A stretch of 48,492 nt of DNA, from the NCBI RefSeq assembly GCF_918698155.1, contig NZ_CAKKLX010000038.1, positions 1 to 48,492 on the forward strand. Direction: 5' to 3'. Under the pieces are notes generated by a model. The model was not told where the DNA came from. It saw only the letters and a program-made list of their open reading frames with translations, and did not search any database. Positions within the stretch are counted from its first letter, which is position 1. The number at the start of each line of letters is the position of its first letter. This document shows positions 42,386 to 48,492 of the stretch, piece after piece. Source of the stretch: Roseomonas sp. CECT 9278. GTDB lineage: Bacteria; Pseudomonadota; Alphaproteobacteria; Acetobacterales; Acetobacteraceae. Made by a program: the position numbers and the translations under genes.

Positions 42386-43879
42386 CTACCCGCGGATTCG
42401 CGCCACCGTCGCGGTCGTCGAATTGCCCGGCAGCAATTGCGCGAGCCGCACCTGCCCGCCGTAGTCGAGCACCAGGTCGCCGCCCACCACTTGCTCGACC
42501 GTATAGTCGGCGCCCTTCACCAGCACCTCCGGCCGCAGCGCGCGGATCAGCTCGACCGGCGTGTCCTCGTCGAACAGCGTCACGCAATCGACCGTCGCCA
42601 GCGATGCCAGCACCGCGGCGCGCGCGGCCTCGTGCTGGATCGGCCGCGCGGCGCCCTTCAGGCGCTTCACCGAGGCATCGGTGTTGAGCCCCACCACCAG
42701 CCGGTCGCACCATGACCGCGCCTGCTCCAGCAGATGGACATGGCCCGGATGCAGCAGGTCGAAGCAGCCATTGGTGAAGCCCACGCGCCAGCCGCGGCGG
42801 CGCCAGCGTTCCACCTGCTCCAGCGCGGCGGTGCGCGACATCACCTTGCGCAGCGCGCCACGCTCGGGCGTCAGGGCCTCGAGCAGGTCCTCCTCGCGCG
42901 CCACCGCGGTGCCGACCTTGCCGACCACGATGCCGGCGGCGATGTTCGCCAGCCGCGCGGCGACCGGCAAAGCGAGCCCGCCGGCGAGCCCCGCCGCCAG
43001 CGTCGCCACCACGGTGTCGCCGGCGCCGGAGACGTCGTGCACCTCCTCGGCCTCGGCGGGGAAATGATGGACTCGCTCGCCGTCCAGCAGCGTCATGCCG
43101 TCCTCGCTGCGGGTCACCAGCACGGCGCCGAAGCGGTGGGCGGATTGCAGCGCGCGCATCGCGGCCAGGATCGCTTCCTCGCTGTCGACCGGCATGCCGG
43201 TCGCTTCCGCCAGCTCGGCGCGATTCGGCGTGACGATGTCGGCCCCCGCATAGCGCGCGTAGTCGCGCCCCTTGGGGTCCACCACCACGCGGCGGCCGGC
43301 GGCCTGCGCTGCATCGATCAGGCGCTGCGCGGTGGCCCCGTCCAGCACGCCCTTGCCGTAGTCCGACAGCACCAGGATGGCGGTGGCCGCCACTGCATCG
43401 CCGGCGATCTTGACCATGCGGTCGGCCAGGCGCGGGTGGATGCCCTGCACCACCTCCTGGTCGGCGCGCAGCATGTGCTGGCCGTTCGCGATGAAGCGCG
43501 TCTTCGTGGTGGTGTGGCGGCCGCCCTGCACCAGCAGCCAGGGCTCGACGCCCGGCTGGCCGCCGATCAGCCCGGTCAGGTCGCTGCCCGCCTGGTCGTC
43601 GCCGACCACCGAGACGAAGGCCACCGCCGCGCCCACCGCGGTCAGGTTGCGCACCACGTTGCCAGCGCCGCCGGGCATCGCGACCTCGCGCTCCACCGCC
43701 AGCACGGGCACCGGCGCTTCCGGGCTGATGCGCCGCACCACGCCATAGACGTAGCGGTCGAGCATGGCGTCGCCGACCACCAGCACGGAGGCACGCCGCA
43801 AGGCGCGCACCGCGGCGACGAGATCGGCCAGGGGAATGTCCGGCAGGGGCCGGTCGTCCTCGGAGGCGGGGACTTCCAT
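42386..43879 (-). CDS. hldE: Bifunctional heptose-7-phosphate kinase / heptose-1-phosphate adenylyltransferase
   Basis: 497 residues with two domains. The PfkB-type kinase half (about 1-330) has GDAMLDRYVYG, MPGGAGNVVRNL and the catalytic VSGAGDTVVA; the nucleotidyltransferase half (about 350-497) has FTNGCFDLLHPGHV and the downstream LVVGLNTDASVKRLKG. It performs two steps of ADP-L-glycero-beta-D-manno-heptose synthesis for the LPS inner core. ATG at 43879 chosen; TTG at 43885 would add two residues. It implies heptose-containing LPS, in line with the LpxR-like enzyme nearby. Confidence 0.96.
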   Translation of the reverse strand: MEVPASEDDRPLPDIPLADLVAAVRALRRASVLVVGDAMLDRYVYGVVRRISPEAPVPVLAVEREVAMPGGAGNVVRNLTAVGAAVAFVSVVGDDQAGSDLTGLIGGQPGVEPWLLVQGGRHTTTKTRFIANGQHMLRADQEVVQGIHPRLADRMVKIAGDAVAATAILVLSDYGKGVLDGATAQRLIDAAQAAGRRVVVDPKGRDYARYAGADIVTPNRAELAEATGMPVDSEEAILAAMRALQSAHRFGAVLVTRSEDGMTLLDGERVHHFPAEAEEVHDVSGAGDTVVATLAAGLAGGLALPVAARLANIAAGIVVGKVGTAVAREEDLLEALTPERGALRKVMSRTAALEQVERWRRRGWRVGFTNGCFDLLHPGHVHLLEQARSWCDRLVVGLNTDASVKRLKGAARPIQHEAARAAVLASLATVDCVTLFDEDTPVELIRALRPEVLVKGADYTVEQVVGGDLVLDYGGQVRLAQLLPGNSTTATVARIRG

Positions 43880-44087
43880 CCGCAAGCCCTACCCCGGCGG
43901 AGTATTGCAGCGCAAGGTAACGGCGCCCGCGCCGGGGGCGGGAGGGCGGATCGTTTCACTCCCGGGCGGCAGTGGAGGCCCCGCTGCCCCGCCGGCGCGC
44001 GCCCCCGCTGGCCCGGCCGCGCGAATTCTGGGACACAGGGCTGCGCCACCTCCGCCATGGGCCGGCGCGGGGGGCAGGGAGCGCCGC

Positions 44088-45422
44088 ATGCAGACCACCA
44101 CGGGCGGAAAATCGCCGCGCCACGTCACGCCGGACCAGGCCGCTGCGCTGGTCCGCCCGGGCGATTGGCTGGACTACACCACCGGCTTCAACCAGCCTGA
44201 CGCCTTCGACCATGCCCTGGCCGCGCGCGCGGCCGGGCTGCACGACGTGAACATCCGCAACTGCCTGTCGATGCGCCCGCGCGCGGTCCTCGAATCCGAC
44301 CCCGACGGGCGCGCCTTCCATGTCTTCAACTGGCATTTCTCCGGCTATGACCGCAGGCAGCACGATGCCGGGCGGGTCAGCTACATCCCGTGCAACCTCG
44401 GCGAGATCCCGGACTACTACCGCCGCTTCGTCGACCGCGTGGACATCGCGGTGATGAAGGCGGCGCCCATGGATGCCGACGGCTTCTTCAACATCGGCCC
44501 GCTGTGCCTGTGGCACCCCGCGGTGATCGAGCGCGCCAGGACCCTGGTGATCGAGACCGCGCCGCAGATGCCCTGCGTGGTCGGCCCCGAGGTGCGCGTG
44601 CATCGCAGCCATGTGGATTTCGTGATCGACGGCGCGGACGGGCCGATGCCCGAACTGCCCAATGCCCAGGCCTCCGATGTGGATCGCGCGGTGGCGCGGC
44701 TGATCGCCCAGGAGGTCGAGGACGGCGCCTGCCTGCAGGTCGGCATCGGCGGCATGCCCAATGCGGTGACCACGCTGCTGCTGCACAGCGGCGTGAAGGA
44801 CCTGGGCATCCATACCGAGATGCTGAACGACGGGCTGGTGGAGCTGTACCGCGCCGGGCGGGTCAGCGGCGCGCGCAAGGCGTCCGACCGCGGGCTGGTG
44901 ACCTACAGCTTCGCGCTCGGCAGCCAGGCGACCTACGAGACGCTGCACAACAACGCTGACTTCATGTGCCGCGTGGTCGATGCCACCAACCTGCCCGACA
45001 TCATCGCGCGCAACGACCGCGTGGTCGCGATCAACAACACGACGCAGGTGGACCTGCAGGGCCAGGCGGCGAGCGAGAGCGACGGCCATCGCCACATCTC
45101 GGGCACCGGCGGGCAGCTGCAGTTCGTCCGCGGTGCCTATGCGTCGAAGGGTGGCAAGTCGTTCATCTGCCTGGCCTCGACCTATGAACGCAAGGGTGTG
45201 CGGAAATCCCGCATCGTGCCGGCGCTGACGCCGGGGAACATCGTCACCACGCCGCGGTCGGACATGATGTACGTGGTCACCGAATACGGCATCGCGAACC
45301 TCAAGGGCCTGTCGGTGCCCGAACGCGCGAAGGCGCTGATCGGCCTGGCGCATCCGGATTTCCGCGAGGAGCTGTCGCGCGAGGCGCGCGATCGCGGCAT
45401 CATCCCGCGCAGTCTTTTCTAG
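44088..45422 (+). CDS. Acetyl-CoA hydrolase/CoA-transferase family protein (4-hydroxybutyrate CoA-transferase-like)
   Basis: 444 residues, both CoA-transferase domains. The N-terminal domain includes NWHFSGYDRRQ and VMKAAPMDADGFFNIG; the C-terminal one has LQVGIGGMPNAV, the presumed catalytic E244 in GIHTEMLNDG, VDLQGQAASES and GTGGQLQF. The enzyme moves CoA between short-chain acids through a glutamyl-CoA intermediate. The ATG at 44088 follows a GGAG-like GGGAG. Its TAG stop is the start of the TAGAGCA repeat boundary. The donor and acceptor acids cannot be determined here. Confidence 0.9.
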   Translation: MQTTTGGKSPRHVTPDQAAALVRPGDWLDYTTGFNQPDAFDHALAARAAGLHDVNIRNCLSMRPRAVLESDPDGRAFHVFNWHFSGYDRRQHDAGRVSYIPCNLGEIPDYYRRFVDRVDIAVMKAAPMDADGFFNIGPLCLWHPAVIERARTLVIETAPQMPCVVGPEVRVHRSHVDFVIDGADGPMPELPNAQASDVDRAVARLIAQEVEDGACLQVGIGGMPNAVTTLLLHSGVKDLGIHTEMLNDGLVELYRAGRVSGARKASDRGLVTYSFALGSQATYETLHNNADFMCRVVDATNLPDIIARNDRVVAINNTTQVDLQGQAASESDGHRHISGTGGQLQFVRGAYASKGGKSFICLASTYERKGVRKSRIVPALTPGNIVTTPRSDMMYVVTEYGIANLKGLSVPERAKALIGLAHPDFREELSREARDRGIIPRSLF

Positions 45423-45429
45423 AGCAGAT

Positions 45430-45457
45430 CCCGATCAGATGATCCCATCCGACCGGG
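45430..45457. repeat. Hairpin repeat, copy B (inverted relative of 19793-19822)
   Basis: Arms CCCGATCAGATG (45430-45441) and CATCCGACCGGG (45446-45457) pair over 12 positions with two G-U type pairs, around a loop that is GGAT on the minus strand. The reverse complement shares TCATCTGATCGGGA with the 19.8-kb copy. It lies between the convergent CoA-transferase and RidA genes. Confidence 0.7.
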
Positions 45458-45464
45458 GTCCGCC

Positions 45465-45851
45465 CTACGGCCGCTTCGCCACCGCCTCGATCTCGATCAG
45501 CGCGCCGCGCACCAGCGCGGTCACGCCCAGGCAGGTGCGCACCGGCCGCCCGCCCTCCGGCAGCGCCGCGGCATAGGCGTCGTTCATCGCCGCGTAGTCG
45601 CGCTCGAACTGCGCCAGGTACACCCGCACCGAGACCAGGTGCTGCAACCCCAGCCCCAGCGCGCCCAGCGCGCGCGCCAGGTTGCCCATGGTCCGCGTGG
45701 TCTGCGGCGCGATCCCCTCGGGCAGCGGCGCGTCGGGCGCATCGATGTCGCGCGGGAACTGTCCGGTCAGGAAGACGAAGCCATCGGCCTCGACCGCGTG
45801 GGAGGAGGGCGAGACCGAGGGCGGGAAGCCAGGCAGGATGTGATGGATCAT
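45465..45851 (-). CDS. RidA/YjgF family protein
   Basis: 128 residues, one chorismate-mutase-like barrel of the Rid family. The Arg that marks deaminating members is R105 in RPVRTCLGV, with the acidic E120 in LIEIEAVA. RidA hydrolyses reactive enamines and imines released by PLP enzymes. The exact subfamily is uncertain; QFPRDIDA and the long PEGIAPQTTRT loop suggest one of the less studied Rid groups. The ATG overlaps the stop of the DUF4169 gene. Confidence 0.93.
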   Translation of the reverse strand: MIHHILPGFPPSVSPSSHAVEADGFVFLTGQFPRDIDAPDAPLPEGIAPQTTRTMGNLARALGALGLGLQHLVSVRVYLAQFERDYAAMNDAYAAALPEGGRPVRTCLGVTALVRGALIEIEAVAKRP

Positions 45852-46024
45852 TCCTCGCGCTTCGCCCCGTCCAGCAACGCGCGCCGGCGGTCCTGCGCGC
45901 GCGCGTCGTTCTGCTTTTCCGCCTTGGTCCGCCCGTGCTTGGCGCGGTTGGCGGTGGCCTGTTCGGCCTTCTGAGCCTGCGCGCGCGCCTTGCGGGCCTT
46001 GTTCAGGTTGACGATCTCGGCCAT
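45848..46024 (-). CDS. DUF4169 family small basic protein
   Basis: 58 residues, highly charged. It begins EIVNLNKARKARAQA after the initiator Met-Ala and contains NRAKHGRTKAEKQ, the conserved core of DUF4169, which I know from alphaproteobacteria. Predicted to be mostly helical; no membrane segment. Function unknown; the basic character would allow nucleic-acid or ribosome binding, but that is a guess. It starts the two-gene unit with RidA and is divergent from the dienelactone hydrolase gene with 33 bases between. Confidence 0.85.
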   Translation of the reverse strand: MAEIVNLNKARKARAQAQKAEQATANRAKHGRTKAEKQNDARAQDRRRALLDGAKREE

Positions 46025-46057
46025 CCAGCGACGATACGCCCCCCGAGGAGAAACGCC

Positions 46058-46720
46058 ATGCCCATGATCTCGCTGACCGCCGCCGACGGCCACCGCCTGG
46101 CGGCCTATCGCACCGGCCCGCAGAAGGCCGACCGCGCCCTGGTCGTGGTGCAGGAGATCTTCGGCGTGAACCGCCACATGCGCCACATCGCCGATGCCTT
46201 CGCGGACCAGGGCTACGCCGTCATCGCGCCGGCGCTGTTCGACCGCGTCGGCCCGGGGATCGAGCTCGGCTACGATCCTGCCGACGTGGCGCAGGGGCGT
46301 GAGCTGCGCGGCAGGATCGACGCCGGCCACACCGTGCTCGACATCCTGGCCGCCGCCGCCGCCCTGCCGCGCGGGGTGAAGCGCGGCATCGTCGGCTATT
46401 GCTGGGGCGGCACCGTCGCCTGGCATGGTGCCACGCGCACCTCCGCCTTCAGCGCCGCCTCCGGCTGGTACGGCGGCGGCGTGGCCGCGGCGAAGGACGA
46501 GGTCGCGCGCTGCCCCGTGCAGCTCCATTTCGGCGAGACCGATGCGTCGATCCCGATGACCGACGTGCAGGCCGTGCGCGCCGCCCAGCCGGGCGTCGAG
46601 ATCCATGTCTATCCGGGTGCGGGCCACGGCTTCGCCTGCGACGAGCGCGGGTCCTATTCCGCGAAGGACGCGGCGCTGGCGCAGGCCCGCACGCTGGACT
46701 TCTTCGCGAAGCATCTCTGA
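46058..46720 (+). CDS. Dienelactone hydrolase family protein
   Basis: 220 residues. The catalytic triad is C115 (GYCWGG), D162 (GETDASIP) and H190 (GAGHGF), with E33 in VVQEIFGVN matching the Glu that primes the Cys in carboxymethylenebutenolidase. It hydrolyses lactones from chloro- or methyl-catechol ring cleavage, or related esters. AGGAG lies about 7 bases before the ATG. It is far from pcaGH but could act on the lactone products of that block; many bacteria have several such paralogues with other substrates. Confidence 0.93.
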   Translation: MPMISLTAADGHRLAAYRTGPQKADRALVVVQEIFGVNRHMRHIADAFADQGYAVIAPALFDRVGPGIELGYDPADVAQGRELRGRIDAGHTVLDILAAAAALPRGVKRGIVGYCWGGTVAWHGATRTSAFSAASGWYGGGVAAAKDEVARCPVQLHFGETDASIPMTDVQAVRAAQPGVEIHVYPGAGHGFACDERGSYSAKDAALAQARTLDFFAKHL

Positions 46721-46726
46721 GCCTCC

Positions 46727-46792
46727 GCGCGGGCCGCCGCATCGCCACGCGGCGCGGCATGCCGCCCGGGCGATCCGGCGGCGGGCCCGCGC
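46727..46792. terminator. Large inverted repeat between convergent genes, possible terminator
   Basis: Left arm GCGCGGGCCGCCGC (46727-46740) pairs with right arm GCGGCGGGCCCGCGC (46778-46792) apart from one extra base, directly after the dienelactone hydrolase stop. No T-run follows, so any termination would be structure-based. The PfkB gene ends 44 bases beyond on the other strand. Confidence 0.4.
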
Positions 46793-46835
46793 ATCGGCGC
46801 CGCCCTTCGTGCAGGCCGGCGGCCGCACGCGCGGG

Positions 46836-47738
46836 TCACGCCCCGGCCAGCATCCCGTCCAGCATCGCGCGCGTTGGCGTCGCCGCGTCGCGCGCGCGCA
46901 GCGCCCCCGCCGCCGCCGCGAATCGCATCGCGCGCGGCGTGTCCATCCCCTCGGCGACCGCCAGCGCATAGGCGCCGTGGAACACGTCCCCCGCACCGGT
47001 GGTGTTGGTGGCCTCCACCGCGAAGGCGGGCGTGCGGGTCGGCTTGTCGTCGCCCGCGGCCATCCACAGCACGCCCTTCTCGCCCTGCGTGACGGCAGCG
47101 ACCTTCACCGGGCCCGAGGCCAGCGCCTGGCGCAGCCCTTCCTCCGGACCGCGGCCCGGGGCGTAGTTGGCGATGCCCGGCACCGAGAAGATCGCGTGGT
47201 CCACCCGCGGCACCAGGTCCACCAGGATGCGCGTCTCGCTGCGTTCGCCATCCAGCACGACGGGCACCCCCGCGGCACGCGCGGCGGCGGCGGCGGCGGC
47301 CACGCCTTCCGGCCAGCGCGGGTCGCAGCACAGCGCGCCGGCGCCCTTCAGCCGGTCCAGCGGCAGCCAGCCGGGATCGGTGCCAAGCCCCGATCCGCGG
47401 AAGGAGATGATGGTGCGCTCGCCCCGCGGGTCCACCAGCACGGCGCCGACCGGCGTGCGCCCGCCTGGCACGCGGCGCAGGCCGGTCACGTCGACGCCCT
47501 CGGCCGCCAGCGCCTCGGCCAGCGGTTCGCCGTTCATGTCCTCGCCCACACGGCCCCAGAAGGCGGCGCGCCCGCCCAGGCGCACGGCGGCGATCGCGGC
47601 ATTGGCGGCCATGCCGCCGGGCCCGATGCTGTAGCCGCGCGCCGCGATCTTCGCCGGCGGGGCGGGAACATCCTCGACACGGAAGGTGTGGTCGGCCACC
47701 ACATTGCCGAGGCAGATGACCAGGGGAGGGGATGCCAT
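46836..47738 (-). CDS. PfkB-family carbohydrate kinase
   Basis: 300 residues, full ribokinase fold. The N-terminal signature region is SIGPGGMAANAAIAAVRLGG (PfkB_1) and the C-terminal one NTTGAGDVFHGAYALAVAEG with catalytic D251. The substrate may be ribose, a nucleoside or another sugar; the short lid strands do not decide. The ATG at 47738 overlaps the first codon of the opposing pseudouridine synthase gene by two bases, so the promoters of both must lie inside each other's coding region or the starts must be later. Confidence 0.92.
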   Translation of the reverse strand: MASPPLVICLGNVVADHTFRVEDVPAPPAKIAARGYSIGPGGMAANAAIAAVRLGGRAAFWGRVGEDMNGEPLAEALAAEGVDVTGLRRVPGGRTPVGAVLVDPRGERTIISFRGSGLGTDPGWLPLDRLKGAGALCCDPRWPEGVAAAAAAARAAGVPVVLDGERSETRILVDLVPRVDHAIFSVPGIANYAPGRGPEEGLRQALASGPVKVAAVTQGEKGVLWMAAGDDKPTRTPAFAVEATNTTGAGDVFHGAYALAVAEGMDTPRAMRFAAAAGALRARDAATPTRAMLDGMLAGA

Positions 47739-48456
47739 GATGCAACGCAGCGTCCCACGCCGACCGGCGCCACGCCAAGCGCCGACGCATGCGCCCCCTG
47801 CGCCGATCGCCGCGCGCATCATCCTGCAGCGCGACGACGTGCTGGTGCTGGACAAGCCGGCCGGCCTGCCGGTGCATCGCGGCCCGCGCGGCGGCGCCTC
47901 GCTCGAGGACTGGCTCGAACCGCTGCGCATGGGCCGGCGGCACGTGCCGCAGCCGGCGCATCGGCTCGACACCGACACCGCGGGCTGCCTGGTGCTGGGG
48001 CGCACCAAGCCGGCGCTGGCCGCGCTCGGGCGCATCTTCGCGCAGGGCCTGGCACGCAAGACCTACTGGGCGGTGGTGCGCGGCGGTCCGGCGCAGGATG
48101 ACGGCGTGATCGACCTGCCGCTGCGCAAGACCAGCAGCGCGGCGCGCGGCTGGCGGATGGAAGCGCACGCCACCGGCCAGCCGGCCACCACGCGCTGGCG
48201 CGTGATGGGGCGCGCGGCGGGCACCGCCTGGCTGGAACTGACCCCGCTCACGGGGCGCACCCACCAGCTGCGCGTCCATTGCGCGGCGGCGGGTTTCCCG
48301 ATCCTGGGCGACCCCGTCTATGGCGCCAACGAGGCCGGCGGGCTGCAGCTGCTGGCGCAAGCCATCGCGCTGCCGCTGGACCCGCCGGTCGCCGCGACGG
48401 CGCCGGTGCCCGAGCATATGCGCGCGGCCCTGCGCGCCTGCGGGCACCAGGACTGA
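47737..48456 (+). CDS. RluA-family RNA pseudouridine synthase
   Basis: 239 residues. The catalytic motif HRLDTDTAG is at 75-83 with D78; LVLDKPAGLPVHRG (about 37-50) and the C-terminal TGRTHQLRVHCAAAGFPILGD are also family signatures. It isomerises uridine in rRNA or tRNA, but RluA, RluC, TruC and similar members are not separable here. There is no S4 domain, which points to RluA/TruC-type and against RluC/RluD. The start at 47737 (adjacent ATGs 47737 and 47740) is uncertain because it collides with the divergent PfkB start. Confidence 0.93.
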   Translation: MMQRSVPRRPAPRQAPTHAPPAPIAARIILQRDDVLVLDKPAGLPVHRGPRGGASLEDWLEPLRMGRRHVPQPAHRLDTDTAGCLVLGRTKPALAALGRIFAQGLARKTYWAVVRGGPAQDDGVIDLPLRKTSSAARGWRMEAHATGQPATTRWRVMGRAAGTAWLELTPLTGRTHQLRVHCAAAGFPILGDPVYGANEAGGLQLLAQAIALPLDPPVAATAPVPEHMRAALRACGHQD

Positions 48457-48492
48457 CCGCGGCGGCGGCGCGGCGGGCGCGCCTTCAGCCGG

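Noticed and set aside
1..48492. tRNA, rRNA, insertion sequences or phage genes
   Set aside because: I looked for T-loop-like GGTTCGAATCC segments, transposase-like products and terminal repeats and found none that I could support.

Overview
The window is a very GC-rich, tightly packed stretch of a bacterial chromosome, about 50 genes with short gaps and many ATGA/GTGA start-stop overlaps. The gene set points to an aerobic alphaproteobacterium, most likely Rhodospirillales/Acetobacteraceae (Roseomonas-like). The signs are the hemD - mitofilin-like - hemY order, a DUF4169 gene, unfused cytochrome b and c1 genes, several Bug-type solute receptors, and oxygen-dependent HemF. The family assignment is inference; no rRNA or tRNA gene is present to test it. 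I saw no insertion sequence, prophage, CRISPR array or plasmid function.

Layout. (1) 1-3.0 kb: 3' part of hemD, a mitofilin-like membrane protein, and hemY. (2) 3.1-14.7 kb: a catabolic accessory block. It holds a HisD-family dehydrogenase coupled to an SDR; a minus-strand operon of a two-subunit Fe-S hydro-lyase followed by protocatechuate 3,4-dioxygenase subunits (pcaH, pcaG); and a divergent plus-strand run of GST, carboxymuconolactone-decarboxylase-like protein, three consecutive Bug-type solute-binding proteins, a D-2-hydroxyacid dehydrogenase and a GntR/UTRA regulator. A convergent alpha/beta-hydrolase lacking its nucleophile closes the block. A palindrome in the divergent promoter region could be an operator. 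(3) 14.7-19.6 kb: thrC, an M16 peptidase, a coupled methyltransferase and pmbA/tldE. (4) 19.6-24.7 kb: repeats, then petABC (cytochrome bc1) on the minus strand with a clear intrinsic terminator, divergent hemF and an AI-2E-family permease. (5) 24.9-36 kb: a membrane-anchored hydrolase, a two-gene RND efflux system and a seven-gene Mrp-type cation/proton antiporter operon in the order E-F-G-(A C-terminus+B fusion)-C-D-D2. (6) 36-42 kb: a minus-strand operon glutaminase - MFS - asparaginase - LpxR-like lipid A deacylase, with a divergent AraC regulator. (7) 42-48.5 kb: hldE, a CoA-transferase, RidA, DUF4169, dienelactone hydrolase, a PfkB kinase and an RluA-type pseudouridine synthase.

The respiratory and heme genes (hemD, hemY, hemF, petABC) and the Mrp complex fit an aerobic lifestyle built on proton and sodium gradients. 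The 3-14.7 kb block looks like uptake and breakdown of an aromatic or carboxylic acid, but it lacks a PcaB-type cycloisomerase and combines intradiol cleavage with a tartrate/fumarate-type hydratase. It is the best candidate here for an undescribed pathway.

Four convergent intergenic gaps carry repeats: a 60-bp duplicated hairpin unit plus a second hairpin at 19.6-19.8 kb, a 26-bp tandem array at 35.9 kb, a 142-bp tandem array at 42 kb, and at 45.4 kb a diverged inverted copy of the second 19.8-kb hairpin. Two of these repeats seem to supply the stop codon of the upstream gene.
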